Assembly (NCBI GenBank): GCA_023623185.1
Contig: JAMNXV010000132.1
Span: 1-64,000 of the forward strand
Source: Bacillota bacterium
GTDB taxonomy: Bacteria; Bacillota; Sulfobacillia; Symbiobacteriales; Symbiobacteriaceae
DNA length: 64,000 nucleotides
Direction: 5' to 3'
A program made the translations under genes and the position numbers. The notes below the pieces were generated by a model, which did not search any database, was not told the DNA's origin, and saw nothing but the letters and a program-made list of their open reading frames with translations. Of this stretch, positions 50,769-61,884 are shown piece by piece (the stretch's first letter is position 1; each line of letters begins with the position of its first letter).

Positions 50769-51039
50769 GGGAACCGCAAGTTTTCCGCTTTGGTCAGAAG
50801 GCGGAAGCGAAAAAGTGGCGGTTCCCAGGTTGCGGCGGTGGGGTCGGCGTGGGGCTCCGGGTGTTGGTGCCGCGTGGTGGTCGGCGCCGAACGCTGGCTG
50901 GGTTACATAATATGGCGATTTGGTTGACATAACGTCCGGGTTAGGAAGCGGTCAGCGGGCCAGGGGTCGGTTGCCCTGGCTGGGAACCGCAAGTTTTCCC
51001 CTTTGGTCAGAAGGCGGAAGCGAAAAAGTGGCGGTTCCC
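50769..51039 (-). repeat. 271-bp composite palindromic repeat, copy B (inverted)
   Basis: Two 58-base hairpin units (50769-50826 and 50982-51039), differing at one base, flank a 155-base spacer. In reverse complement the units resemble copy A's (GGGAACCGC at one end, AAAACTTGCGGTTCCC at the other), and the spacer holds TTATGTCAACC and TATTATGTAAC at the same offsets as in copy A (positions 50-60 and 70-80 of the spacer). Outside the core and hairpins the spacers are diverged. The spacer end GCCGCAACCT matches copy A's GCCGCCACCT. Confidence 0.8.
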
Positions 51040-51229
51040 AGGTTGCGGCGGTGGGGTCGGCGGGGTGGCCGGGGTGCTGCAGTGGGGTGGCGGGGAGACA
51101 GTTGTTGGTGCCGCGGGGCCGGAATCGTAGGCGAGACAGCACTAGGGTGTGAAGTCTGGAGCCGCCGGGGCAGTGGCCCACTTATGAGCATTTGTGAAGG
51201 TCGAGAGAACGCCGCGACCAAACAGTGCA

Positions 51230-51268
51230 GAAGAACCCCGTGGGCACCCCATGCCCACGGGGTTCTTC
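51230..51268. terminator. Terminator of the LCP gene, probably bidirectional
   Basis: 16-bp arms GAAGAACCCCGTGGGC and GCCCACGGGGTTCTTC, loop ACCCCAT. Read on the minus strand it follows the LCP stop by 12 bases and is followed by TGCACTG. Confidence 0.75.
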
Positions 51269-51280
51269 GCATGACCTATG

Positions 51281-52180
51281 TTACTCCCCCGGCTCCGCCG
51301 CCGGCGGCTGCGGGTTCACGATCAGCCGGTCGACCACGTCGGCCACGGCCTCCTCATTCGGCACCCAGACCCAGCCCCGGTGGTGTCCGGGGTCGTCGTA
51401 GCCGGGCAGGGTGACCATCTGCGTCTGGTCCAGATCCACCCGCAGGGCGGCGACGGCCAGGGTGAGGGCCGTCCGCACGTCGATGTCCGTGTCGACGTAC
51501 TCCAGGCCGGTGCGGATGACCGCGGGCAGCCGGGTCAGCGACTGCGTCTCCTTCGCCTTCCGGGCCAGGGCCACCAGGAACTGCTTGGTCCGCTCGGTGC
51601 GGCCGATGTCGCCGGTGGCGCCCCGGTACCGCACGAACTCCAGAGCCCGCTGGCCGTCCAGATGCTGCGGCTCCTCCGAAGCCTCGAAGTGAATGTACAG
51701 CGGCGGGTCTGCGTAGGGGTCCTCGTAGTGCATGTCCTGGTCGATGACCATGTCCACCCCGCCCAGCAGGTCCACCACCCGCTGGAACCCCTCGAAATCG
51801 ACCCGCACGAAGTAGTCGATGTTCACTCCCAGCAACCGCTCCACGGCGGCGGTGGTCACCTCGGGCCCCTGCTCCCCGCCGTAGGCGTGGGCGTGGGCCA
51901 GCTTATCCGGGGTCACGCACCAGTCGCCCACGCGCTCGCAGTCGATCTCCACCAGCGTGTCCCTGGGCAGCGAGAGCAGGTTCAACAGCCCCTTCCGGGG
52001 GTTCAGGTGGGCGAGGACGACCACGTCGGTGCGGGTCTTGCCCTCGTCCAGCCCCATCAGCAGAACGTTTACCGGTCCCGTGCCGAACCAGGCCATCGCC
52101 GCCCAGCCGCCGATGAGCAGCAACAGGACGGCGGCGGCCACGGGCAGGATGCGGCGGCGCGTGCGGCGTCTGGTTGCCAT
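51281..52180 (-). CDS. LytR-CpsA-Psr (LCP) family glycopolymer transferase
   Basis: Starts at ATG after AGAGGGGACCAG; 299 residues. Basic N-terminus (MATRRRTRRR), transmembrane anchor (about 12-30), then the extracellular LCP domain: VNVLLMGLDEGKTRTDVVVL, LSLPRDTLVEI, KLAHAHAYGGEQ, YFVRVDFEGFQRVVDLLGGV, ALEFVRYRGATGDIGRTERT. The Arg/Asp residues that bind the polyprenyl pyrophosphate are present. LCP proteins attach wall teichoic acid or other secondary polymers to peptidoglycan, complementing the polymer operon at 1.3-8.3 kb. Confidence 0.93.
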   Translation of the reverse strand: MATRRRTRRRILPVAAAVLLLLIGGWAAMAWFGTGPVNVLLMGLDEGKTRTDVVVLAHLNPRKGLLNLLSLPRDTLVEIDCERVGDWCVTPDKLAHAHAYGGEQGPEVTTAAVERLLGVNIDYFVRVDFEGFQRVVDLLGGVDMVIDQDMHYEDPYADPPLYIHFEASEEPQHLDGQRALEFVRYRGATGDIGRTERTKQFLVALARKAKETQSLTRLPAVIRTGLEYVDTDIDVRTALTLAVAALRVDLDQTQMVTLPGYDDPGHHRGWVWVPNEEAVADVVDRLIVNPQPPAAEPGE

Positions 52181-52234
52181 GATCTGGTCCCCTCTCTGTT
52201 TGCAGTAGTTGAAGTATGGTTCGATGACCCCCTG

Positions 52235-52264
52235 AGAATAGCATGTACGTTCCCTGCGGTTCAA
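52235..52264 (-). promoter_or_regulatory. LCP gene promoter
   Basis: On the minus strand TTGAAC (52264-52259), 18-base spacer, TATTCT (52240-52235), about 55 bases before the ATG. Confidence 0.6.
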
Positions 52265-52350
52265 CGGGAAATCCAACCGAGGGCAGGACATGCCCATTCG
52301 AACCCCGAACAGAACAACGGTAAGCCAACTGCGACTGAGGTGGTGGGCCC

Positions 52351-52851
52351 TTGCGGATTCTCGGCATAGATCCCGGCACGGCCCGGATGGGTTACGGCAT
52401 CGTGGAGGACGCGGGCGCGGGCCGGGAGCGGGCGGTGGCGTACGGCTGTCTGGAGACGCCGTCCGACATACGGACCGAACTGAGGCTGCAGTCGCTCTAC
52501 CGCGGCCTCATTGAACTGCTGGAGCGCTACCGGCCCGACGCGCTGGCCGTGGAGGAACTCTTCTTCGGGCGGAACGTGACGACCGCCATCCACGTCGGTC
52601 AGGCGCGCGGCGTCGTGCTGCTGGCGGCGGCGGATCGCGGCGTGCCGGTCCGGGAGTTCACGCCCATGCAGGTGAAGATGGCCGTCACCGGCTACGGGCG
52701 GGCCGACAAGACGCAGGTCCAGCGCATGGTGCGTGCGCTGCTGGGCCTGCGGGAGACGCCGAAGCCGGACGATGTGGCCGACGCCCTCGCGGTGGCCCTG
52801 GCGGCCCTGCACAGCGAGAGCCTCACCGCCCGGTTGGGAGGTCTGTCATAG
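52351..52851 (+). CDS. ruvC: Holliday junction resolvase RuvC
   Basis: 166 residues from TTG after GAGGTGG. RNase H-like fold with the four acidic residues in [16 protein letters not shown] (D), [14 protein letters not shown] (E), and [15 protein letters not shown] (D, D). Resolves Holliday junctions made by RuvAB-driven branch migration. First gene of the ruvCAB operon; one base separates it from ruvA. Confidence 0.96.
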   Translation: MRILGIDPGTARMGYGIVEDAGAGRERAVAYGCLETPSDIRTELRLQSLYRGLIELLERYRPDALAVEELFFGRNVTTAIHVGQARGVVLLAAADRGVPVREFTPMQVKMAVTGYGRADKTQVQRMVRALLGLRETPKPDDVADALAVALAALHSESLTARLGGLS

Positions 52852-52852
52852 C

Positions 52853-53470
52853 ATGATCGCACACCTGCGCGGCGAGCTGGTCGCCGCGGGCGCCGATTCG
52901 GTGGTCATCGACGTGGCCGGGGTGGGCTACCGCTGCCTCGTTCCCGCCTCCACGCGGTCCCGGCTGCCCGCCCAGGGCGCGACGGTGCAGCTCTACACCT
53001 ACCTGCAGGTGCGGGAGGACGCCCTGACCCTGTATGGATTCCTGACCCCGGCCGAGTACGACCTGTTCGAGCTGCTCCTGCGGGTGGACGGCATCGGGCC
53101 CAAGGTGGCCCTGGCGGTGCTCTCCACCACCGATCCCGAGTCGTTTCGCAGGGCGGTGGCCTTCGAGGACATCACCGCCCTCTGTCGTGTTCCCGGCATC
53201 GGCAAGAAGACGGCGCAGCGGCTGGTGCTGGAACTGAAGGACAAGATCGGGTCGCTGCCCGCTGCCCCCGGAATGCCCGACGGCCTGCCCGCCGCTGCGA
53301 AAGGGCCTGCCGGCGACGCGTGGGCCGAGGCGGCTGAGGCGCTGTGCGCCCTGGGATACAGCCGCAGCGAGGCGGTGGCGGCGCTGGCCCGGGCGCGGGC
53401 CGAGGCGGGTGAGGAGCCGTCCGTGGAGACCCTCGTCCGGCTGGGCCTGAAGCAACTCTACCGGGGGTAA
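52853..53470 (+). CDS. ruvA: Holliday junction DNA helicase subunit RuvA
   Basis: 205 residues (MIAHLRGELVAAGADSVVID). OB domain (about 1-63), two helix-hairpin-helix motifs (LLRVDGIGPKVALAVLS, LCRVPGIGKKTAQRLVLEL), flexible linker and C-terminal RuvB-binding domain (AAEALCALGYSRSEAVAAL). Binds the junction and loads RuvB. ATG after TGGGAGGTCTG. Confidence 0.96.
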   Translation: MIAHLRGELVAAGADSVVIDVAGVGYRCLVPASTRSRLPAQGATVQLYTYLQVREDALTLYGFLTPAEYDLFELLLRVDGIGPKVALAVLSTTDPESFRRAVAFEDITALCRVPGIGKKTAQRLVLELKDKIGSLPAAPGMPDGLPAAAKGPAGDAWAEAAEALCALGYSRSEAVAALARARAEAGEEPSVETLVRLGLKQLYRG

Positions 53471-53476
53471 TGCGGC

Positions 53477-54520
53477 ATGAGTGAGGAACGGTTCGTCTCC
53501 GGCCACCGCAGGCCGGAGGACCTGCGCATCGAGGAGACGCTCCGCCCGCAGCGCCTGGCGGACTACCCCGGGCAGGAGCGGGTGAAGGAGGAGCTCTCGA
53601 TCTACATCCAGGCGGCCAGGCAGCGGGGCGAGGCCCTGGACCACGTGCTGCTCTACGGGCCGCCGGGCCTGGGCAAGACGACCCTGGCCCACATCATCGC
53701 GCACGAGATGGGCGTGAACCTCCGCATCACGTCGGGCCCGGCCATCTCCCATCAGGGCGACCTGGCGGCCATCCTGACGCAGCTTTCCGAGGGGGATGTG
53801 CTCTTCGTGGACGAGATCCACCGGCTCAACCGGCTGGTGGAGGAGACCCTCTACCCGGCGATGGAGGACTTCGCCCTCGACATCATCCTGGGCAAGGGGC
53901 CGGCCGCGCGCACCCTGCGGCTCGACCTGCCCCGCTTCACCCTGATCGGCGCCACCACCCGGTACGGGGCGCTCACCTCGCCCCTCAGGGACCGCTTCGG
54001 CGTCGTGCTGCAGCTGCAGTTCTACAGCGAGGAAGAGCTGACCCAGATCCTGATGCGGGCGGCCCGCATCCTGAAGGTGGAGCTCGACCCGTCCGGGGCG
54101 CGGGAGATCGCCCGCCGCTCCCGGGGCACGCCCCGGGTGGCCAACCGGCTGCTGAAGCGGCTCAGGGACTACGCCCAGGTGAAGGCCGACGGCGTCATCA
54201 CCCGGGAGGTGGCCGATGCCGGCCTCCGGATGATGGCGGTGGACGCGATGGGGCTCGACATGGTGGACCACAAGGTGCTGCTGACGATCATCCACAACTA
54301 CGGCGGCGGCCCCGTGGGGCTCGACACCCTCGCGGCGGCCACCAGCGAGGAGCCCGAGACGATCGAGGACGTCTACGAGCCTTACCTGATGCAGATCGGC
54401 TTTCTGCAGCGCACCCCGCGCGGGCGCGTGGTGACCCGGGCGGCCTACGAATACCTGAACATTCCCTACCACGAACACCCCGACGAGCGCGAAGGGCCCG
54501 TTCAGCCCCGCCTGTTCTGA
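53477..54520 (+). CDS. ruvB: Holliday junction DNA helicase RuvB
   Basis: A 347-residue AAA+ motor. [19 protein letters not shown], Walker [14 protein letters not shown], Walker [12 protein letters not shown], sensor 1 [18 protein letters not shown], arginine finger region, and C-terminal winged helix ([19 protein letters not shown]). Drives branch migration. Six bases after ruvA. Confidence 0.97.
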   Translation: MSEERFVSGHRRPEDLRIEETLRPQRLADYPGQERVKEELSIYIQAARQRGEALDHVLLYGPPGLGKTTLAHIIAHEMGVNLRITSGPAISHQGDLAAILTQLSEGDVLFVDEIHRLNRLVEETLYPAMEDFALDIILGKGPAARTLRLDLPRFTLIGATTRYGALTSPLRDRFGVVLQLQFYSEEELTQILMRAARILKVELDPSGAREIARRSRGTPRVANRLLKRLRDYAQVKADGVITREVADAGLRMMAVDAMGLDMVDHKVLLTIIHNYGGGPVGLDTLAAATSEEPETIEDVYEPYLMQIGFLQRTPRGRVVTRAAYEYLNIPYHEHPDEREGPVQPRLF

Positions 54521-54624
54521 CGTCCTTCGGCCCGCGGCGGTTTCCAGGACCCCCCTCATGCGGCTGCCCCCCCAAACTGTGCGGCGGCGTGCGAATCACT
54601 CTGATGAGACGAGAGGTGACGGAC

Positions 54625-55380
54625 TTGCTGCTGACCTTTCTGCTGAGCCTCTCGGACGGCACGGGCCAGCGGGGCCCCTCGCCCGCGGAGCGGCTGCTCG
54701 GACCAGCCCGGTCCGGCGACGCGGCCGCCCGCGAAGAGCTGATCCGCGCCTACACGCCGCTCGTCCTGCGGGTGGGCAGCCAGGTCACAGGCCGGTACCT
54801 CACGGTGGGGCGGGACGAGGAGGTCTCCGTGGGCCTGATCGCCCTCAACGAGGCCATCGACAAGTACGACCCCGACAAGGGCGGCGCATTCGTCCCCTTC
54901 GCGGAATTGGTGATCAGGCGGCGGCTCGTCGACTTCTACCGGCGGAGCAAGGGCCGGGCGGAGGTGCCGCTCAGCGAGTTCGAAACCGAAGACGACGAGG
55001 GCAACGCCCTGCACGGGCTGGAGATGCAGGAGGCCATCGCGGAGCACCAGCGACAGGTTGAGGCCGAGGAGCGGCGGCAGGAGATCGCCCGGTACGCCCG
55101 GCGGCTGGCCGAATTTGGCATCCGCTTCAGCGACCTGGTGCAGGCCTCTCCCAAGCACGCCGATGCCCGGGAGCGGGCGATGGCCATCGCCCGGCTGGTG
55201 GCGGAGGATCCACTGCTCGCCCAGCACCTGCTGACCCGGCGTGAGCTGCCCCTGAAACAGCTGGAGCCGCGGGCCGGGGTCAGCCGCAAGACGCTGGAAC
55301 GGCAGCGCAAGTACATCATCGCCGTCGCCTTGCTTCTCCTGGAGGACTTTGTTTACCTGCGCGGCTATATTGCGGTTTAG
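54625..55380 (+). CDS. sigI: Sigma-I-type RNA polymerase sigma factor
   Basis: TTG at 54625 follows GAGAGGTGA by five bases; in-frame starts at 54589 (GTG) and 54604 (ATG) are alternatives. About 251 residues. REELIRAYTPLVLRVGSQVT, EEVSVGLIALNEAIDKYDPD, KGGAFVPFAELVIRRRLVDF match region 2 of SigI, and LVAEDPLLAQHLLTRRELPL with VSRKTLERQRKYIIAVALLL the C-terminal SigI domain. Known for heat-shock and, in cellulolytic clostridia, carbohydrate sensing. Partner RsgI follows 21 bases later. Confidence 0.9.
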   Translation: MLLTFLLSLSDGTGQRGPSPAERLLGPARSGDAAAREELIRAYTPLVLRVGSQVTGRYLTVGRDEEVSVGLIALNEAIDKYDPDKGGAFVPFAELVIRRRLVDFYRRSKGRAEVPLSEFETEDDEGNALHGLEMQEAIAEHQRQVEAEERRQEIARYARRLAEFGIRFSDLVQASPKHADARERAMAIARLVAEDPLLAQHLLTRRELPLKQLEPRAGVSRKTLERQRKYIIAVALLLLEDFVYLRGYIAV

Positions 55381-55401
55381 GTGCACGAGGAGGCATCGCT
55401 T

Positions 55402-56733
55402 ATGCAGAAGGGCATTCTGCTGGAGGTGGAGGGGAGAACCGGGATTGTCCTCACCCCCGAGGGCGAGTTCCGCCGCGTCCCCCTGCCCGCCGGCGATCCG
55501 GCGGTGGGCGATGAGATCCTCGTGCCCGAGGCCGGCGCCGAACCCTGGCGGTGGACCTGGGGCTGGGTGGCGGCGGCCGCCGCGGTGCTCCTGATGGTCC
55601 TCTCGCCCGTCGGCTACTGGCAGTGGAGCCTCGGCCAGCCGGCCGCGCTGGTGATGATCGACATCAACCCGAGCGTTGAGCTCACCGTGAACGGCCGGCG
55701 GCACGTCGTGGAAGCTCAGGGGCTGAATCCCGATGGGCAGGAGGTCCTCGAGCAGGTGGAGTGGCGGCGTCAACCGGTCGAGGATGTGGCAAGGGCCATC
55801 GCCGCGCAGGCCATTCAGCTCGGGAAGCTAAACCCCGCCGCCGATGACAGCGCCGTTGTGGTGGCGGTGGCGCCCCTGGGGGGGAGGACCCTGCCCGGCA
55901 GCCTTTCGCAGACGATCGTCGAGCAGTCGCGCACCGCCCTGCGGGAGGTGGTCGCGGAGGAGGCCGAGAGCCAGGGCGCGGCGCCCCAGGCAGGCGTGGC
56001 CGTGCTGGAGGCGACGGCGGACGAGGTGGAGGAGGCCCGCCGGCAGGACCTCACGGTGCCGAAGCTGCTCATCCTGGAGGAGGTGCAGGCCGATCATCCG
56101 GAGGTGACGGCTGACGCCATCCGGGCGGTACCCCCCGGGCAGTTCCTGAAATCGCTGGGCATTCACCCCAGCGAGGTGTTCAGCCGTGCGGAGCAGAGGC
56201 GCACCCAGGCGGGGCCCGGCAACCGGGCCAATGCGGACGACGACGATGATGACGACGACCGCGGCCGGCCGGGGCGGGGGAACCAGAATAACCCCGGCAA
56301 TGGCAACCCGGGTAAGGGCAACCCTGGCAAGGACAGCCCTGGCAAGGACAACCCGGGTAAGGACAAACCCGGCAAGGACAAACCCGGCAAGGACAACCCC
56401 GGCAAGGACAACCCGGGTAAGGACAAACCCGGCAAGGACAGCCCTGGCAAGGACAACCCCGGCAGGGACAACCCCGGCAAGGTCAACCCTGGACCTGGCA
56501 AGGACAACCCAGGCAAGGACAAACCCGTGAAGGACAACCCCGGCAAGAGCAAGCCCGGCCGCGGCGGCGATGACGACGACGACCGCCCCCGACCCGGGCA
56601 GGGGAACCAGAGCAATCCCGGCAAGGGAAACCCCGGGAAAGGCAATCAGGGCAGCCCCGGACAGGGGAACCAGGGTCGACCCGGGCAGGCAAACCCGGGC
56701 AACCCTGGCAGTGGCGCGAATCGAGGGAGGTAG
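55402..56733 (+). CDS. rsgI: Anti-sigma-I factor RsgI with collagen-like tail
   Basis: ATG follows GAGGAGG by nine bases; 443 residues. RsgI_N domain (about 1-45, GILLEVEGRTGIVLTPEGEF), transmembrane segment (about 55-75, WVAAAAAVLLMVLSPVGYW), extracytoplasmic domain with VMIDINPSVELTVNGR typical of RsgI. From about 275 the protein is a low-complexity acidic and Gly/Pro/Lys region: an Asp run, about 20 repeats of the PGKD[NKS] type, another Asp run, then Gly/Asn/Gln/Pro. The N-terminus holds SigI; the outer part would sense the signal. In clostridia the C-terminus is often a polysaccharide-binding module; here it is a repeat. Confidence 0.9.
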   Translation: MQKGILLEVEGRTGIVLTPEGEFRRVPLPAGDPAVGDEILVPEAGAEPWRWTWGWVAAAAAVLLMVLSPVGYWQWSLGQPAALVMIDINPSVELTVNGRRHVVEAQGLNPDGQEVLEQVEWRRQPVEDVARAIAAQAIQLGKLNPAADDSAVVVAVAPLGGRTLPGSLSQTIVEQSRTALREVVAEEAESQGAAPQAGVAVLEATADEVEEARRQDLTVPKLLILEEVQADHPEVTADAIRAVPPGQFLKSLGIHPSEVFSRAEQRRTQAGPGNRANADDDDDDDDRGRPGRGNQNNPGNGNPGKGNPGKDSPGKDNPGKDKPGKDKPGKDNPGKDNPGKDKPGKDSPGKDNPGRDNPGKVNPGPGKDNPGKDKPVKDNPGKSKPGRGGDDDDDRPRPGQGNQSNPGKGNPGKGNQGSPGQGNQGRPGQANPGNPGSGANRGR

Positions 56734-56758
56734 GGGACCGGTCAGCCGGTCCCCTTTC
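56733..56758 (+). terminator. rsgI terminator
   Basis: GGGGACCGG, loop TCAG, CCGGTCCCC, TTT. Its first base is the last base of the rsgI stop. Confidence 0.85.
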
Positions 56759-56845
56759 TCTATCCCCCGGGAAGGAGAACATCTTTGACGGAGCGAACGA
56801 TTGAGTCATGGATGTTACCAACCTGACACAAAGGCGGTGGCCCCC

Positions 56846-58480
56846 GTGCGAACGCGCTCCCCTGTGACCGCGGTGGTTCTCAGTCTGCTCCTCCTGGCCC
56901 TGACGGTCCCCCTGCCGGGACCGTGGCCCGCTGCTGCTGCAGCCGAGACCGCGGATGTGCCGGCGCCGCCGGACGAGATGCCGGTGCGCATCGGGCTGGC
57001 GTGGGGCCAGTCGGCGGCGGAGGTCAGCAGCAGCGACGGGCTCTGGATTGTCGCCGACGGCGCGGTGCAGGGAGAGGTGCCCGGAGGCGCGGCGGTGCGC
57101 GCGGAACTGTGGGATGGCGGCCTGTATGTGCATGCGGCTGAGGCGTGGTTTGCCGGGCCCGTCCGTCTGGTGCCGCAGCCGCCCGGGTATATTAGCTTCC
57201 AGGGAGGGGCATATCGCGGCGAGATCGAGCTGGTGCTCGCTGACACGGGCAAGCTCTCTGTGGTGAACGTCGTCAATCTGGAGGACTACCTGCTGTCTGT
57301 CGTCCCGGCGGAGATGAACCCCGCCTGGCCGGAGGAGGCCCTGAAGGCCCAGGCGGTGGCCTCCCGCTCCTATGCCCTGGCCAACCTGGGCAGGTGGGCG
57401 GAAGAGGGCTACGACCTGCGCAGCAACACCGACGACCAGGTCTACCGGGGGCTGGCGCAGGAGCGGCCCAGCACCACCGCCGCGGTCCGGGAGACGGCGG
57501 GTCAGGTGGTCACCTATGAGGGGCGTGTGGTCGCCGCCTATTACCACTCCTCCTCCGGCGGCCACACCGAGAACAATGAACACATCTGGACCGGCGGCTC
57601 CCCCAGGGCTTACCTGCGGGGGGTGCCCGATTACGATGCCCTGCCGGACAACAAGTACACCGCGTGGAGCAATACGTTCACGATAGACGAGTTCAGCCAG
57701 CGGCTGCGGGAGGCCGGCCACGGCGTGGGCCGCGTGACCGAGGTCATCCCCGGCAGCGCCGGGGCCAGCGGGCGGCCGACCACCTGGACGGTCATCGGAT
57801 CCGAAGGTACGAAGCAGCTGACCATGCAGCAGGTGCGGACCGCCCTGGGGCTCCTCGCGCCCCCGCGGGAGATCGTGCTCACCGGTGCAGGCGGCCAGCC
57901 AACTGTGCCGGATCCGAGCCCGGCTCCGCCGCCGGACCCTGCGCCGGCGCCTGAACCGGAGCCGGAGCCGGAGCCAGGGCCAGAGCCTGAGCCTGAACCC
58001 CAGCCCGAACCAAAGCCGGAGCCGCCGGCTGCCCAAGTGGCGGTCCTGGCGGCAGACGGCCTCGTCAGGGCACGCCCGCTTTCAGGCAGCCTGGTCCTGG
58101 GTGCGACGGGCGTGGCGCGGCCGCTGGAGAGCCTTGCCGCGGTCACCTCTGCGGAGGCGCTGGCCGTCGTCGGCGTGGTGCCCCGGCCCGGTGGGACGCC
58201 CCCGGCGCGGGGCGAGACGCGGCCGCGGGACCCCGACCCCGCGCCCGCCCCTGCGCCCGCCCCTGCACCCAACCCTGCACCCAACCCTGCTCCCGAGCCC
58301 GCGCCCGAGCCCGCGCCGGAGCCCGGACCCGCTCCTGAGGCGGTCGTCGTCACCGGCAGCGGCCACGGCCACGGCGTCGGCATGTCGCAGTGGGGCGCGC
58401 ACGGCATGGCCCTGCAGGGGAAGAGCTACATCGAGATCCTGACCCACTACTACACCGGCACGAAGGTGGAGACCCGCTGA
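56846..58480 (+). CDS. SpoIID/LytB-domain protein with Pro-rich insertion
   Basis: GTG at 56846 gives a good signal peptide ([19 protein letters not shown]); TTG at 56801 is an alternative. 544 residues. Residues about 40-340 follow the SpoIID domain: [80 protein letters not shown]. The final motif of that domain, [19 protein letters not shown], lies about 170 residues later, after two Pro/Glu/Ala repeat blocks ([17 protein letters not shown]) and a small spacer domain. SpoIID is a lytic transglycosylase acting during engulfment and its relatives act on stripped peptidoglycan. Two bases before queA. Confidence 0.88.
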   Translation: MRTRSPVTAVVLSLLLLALTVPLPGPWPAAAAAETADVPAPPDEMPVRIGLAWGQSAAEVSSSDGLWIVADGAVQGEVPGGAAVRAELWDGGLYVHAAEAWFAGPVRLVPQPPGYISFQGGAYRGEIELVLADTGKLSVVNVVNLEDYLLSVVPAEMNPAWPEEALKAQAVASRSYALANLGRWAEEGYDLRSNTDDQVYRGLAQERPSTTAAVRETAGQVVTYEGRVVAAYYHSSSGGHTENNEHIWTGGSPRAYLRGVPDYDALPDNKYTAWSNTFTIDEFSQRLREAGHGVGRVTEVIPGSAGASGRPTTWTVIGSEGTKQLTMQQVRTALGLLAPPREIVLTGAGGQPTVPDPSPAPPPDPAPAPEPEPEPEPGPEPEPEPQPEPKPEPPAAQVAVLAADGLVRARPLSGSLVLGATGVARPLESLAAVTSAEALAVVGVVPRPGGTPPARGETRPRDPDPAPAPAPAPAPNPAPNPAPEPAPEPAPEPGPAPEAVVVTGSGHGHGVGMSQWGAHGMALQGKSYIEILTHYYTGTKVETR

Positions 58481-58481
58481 G

Positions 58482-60781
<2,300 letters not shown>

Positions 60782-60800
60782 AAGCGAGGGGGAGTCGAGA

Positions 60801-61280
60801 TTGGCGATTCAGTACCGGGTTGCCACCCGTGCCGACCTGAACCCGCTGTTGCCCCTGGTGGAGGCCTTTGCCCGTGAGCAGCAGGCCCAGCTGGGTCTGC
60901 ATCAGCTGGCCGACGGATTCATGCAGTATGCCAAGACGGGGCTGGCCCAGGTCCTCGAACACCCCGCTGCGGTGGTGATGGTGGCTGAGGCCGATGGGCG
61001 GGAAGGCCCGGTGGGCTACTGCGTCGGCAGCCTGCAGGAGCCGCCCGCCCTGTTCCGGCCCGAGCTGTACACCTACATCTCCGATCTGTACGTCGTACCC
61101 GAGTACCGTCGCCAGGGCATCGGCACCGGGCTGGTGGAGCGGGTGCGGGGCTGGGGCTATTTGAAGGGGGCCTTCGCGCTGTCGATGATCGTGCCGATGG
61201 CCAGCGCCGCCGTGGGACTGGGCGAGCGGATCGGCATGCGGCCGATTCAGATGATGATGTACGCCGCCGGCCAGCGGTAG
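60801..61280 (+). CDS. GNAT-family N-acetyltransferase
   Basis: TTG start after GAGGGGGAGTCGAG; 159 residues. AIQYRVATRADLNPLLPLVE at the N-terminus and the acetyl-CoA loop SDLYVVPEYRRQGIGTGLVE (about residue 105) define the fold. C-terminal RIGMRPIQMMMYAA. Substrate unknown. Nineteen bases after tgt, probably in the same transcript. Confidence 0.85.
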   Translation: MAIQYRVATRADLNPLLPLVEAFAREQQAQLGLHQLADGFMQYAKTGLAQVLEHPAAVVMVAEADGREGPVGYCVGSLQEPPALFRPELYTYISDLYVVPEYRRQGIGTGLVERVRGWGYLKGAFALSMIVPMASAAVGLGERIGMRPIQMMMYAAGQR

Positions 61281-61387
61281 CCGGCCAGCCGTTCGGCGGA
61301 ATGTGGACAGCCAGGCGTTTCACGAATGTACAGGCACCCAGCCCGCGTGATATAGTGAACCCATGAGACAGCGAGGAGGAAAAGGCC

Positions 61388-61657
61388 TTGGAATTTCTTG
61401 TGCAGTGGGGTCCCCTGATTCTGCTCTTCGTGCTGATGTACTTCATGATGATCCGCCCCCAGCAGCAGCAGCAGCGGAAGCGCCAGGAGATGCTCAACTC
61501 CCTCAAGGTGGGCGATGAGATCGTGACCATTGGCGGCCTGCACGGTGTGATTCAGGCGCTCGATGAAAGCAACAACACCATCAGGGTAAAGGTTGCATCC
61601 AACGTCGAGCTGACCTTCAATCGCAGCGCCGTCGGAAGCGTCCGCCGCGACAGCTGA
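61388..61657 (+). CDS. yajC: Sec translocase accessory protein YajC
   Basis: 89 residues from TTG after GAGGAGGAAAAGGCC. One N-terminal membrane segment (FLVQWGPLILLFVLMYFMMI), RPQQQQQRKRQEMLNSLKVG, then the cytosolic YajC domain (DEIVTIGGLHGVIQALDE). Works with SecDF in protein export; secDF is not adjacent here. A TATAGT box at 61351-61356 with a poor -35 lies upstream. Confidence 0.94.
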   Translation: MEFLVQWGPLILLFVLMYFMMIRPQQQQQRKRQEMLNSLKVGDEIVTIGGLHGVIQALDESNNTIRVKVASNVELTFNRSAVGSVRRDS

Positions 61658-61675
61658 AAAGGACCCGGTGACACG

Positions 61676-61711
61676 GTGACCACCCGGCTCTCGACAAAGC
61701 CGGGTGGTCAC
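61676..61711 (+). terminator. Hairpin after yajC
   Basis: Perfect 14-bp arms GTGACCACCCGGCT and AGCCGGGTGGTCAC, eight-base loop; no T run. Confidence 0.6.
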
Positions 61712-61752
61712 ATGCTATATGACAGGCAGTTCTAGATAGAATAACATTTCTG

Positions 61753-61782
61753 TTGACTCGACTCAGGGGCATACGGTAGAAT
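61753..61782 (+). promoter_or_regulatory. Promoter of the LuxR-GGDEF gene
   Basis: TTGACT (61753-61758), 18-base spacer, TAGAAT (61777-61782), about 100 bases before the ATG. The region from 61711 is AT-rich relative to the rest of the window. Confidence 0.6.
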
Positions 61783-61884
61783 GAGTGATGAAATCGACCG
61801 AAATATGCGCTGAATGAGAAATGGGTATGTCGTATTTCTGTCGCAGAGAAGGTCGGGAGTAAGGCGCGGACGGGAGGAGCGCCC

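Noticed and set aside
50730-51181. Minus-strand frames over repeat copy B
   Set aside because: Same reason: encoded text simply repeats the hairpin sequence (LGTATFSLPPSDQ) and shows no family.
51278-52369. 363-codon plus-strand frame opposite the LCP gene
   Set aside because: Antisense shadow of the LCP protein with His/Gln/Val-rich text.
56280-56560. Regular 15-bp repeats that could suggest a CRISPR-like array
   Set aside because: Repeats are in frame with rsgI, have no unique spacers of array length, and no cas genes are present.
56163-56645. Minus-strand frame made of LPGLS repeats, like a collagen or elastin protein
   Set aside because: It is the complement of the PGKD-repeat coding sequence of rsgI; no start context or RBS supports it.
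61676-61860. AT-rich patch before the LuxR-GGDEF gene as a sign of recent transfer
   Set aside because: Only about 150 bases and explained by a promoter region; the gene itself has host-like GC.
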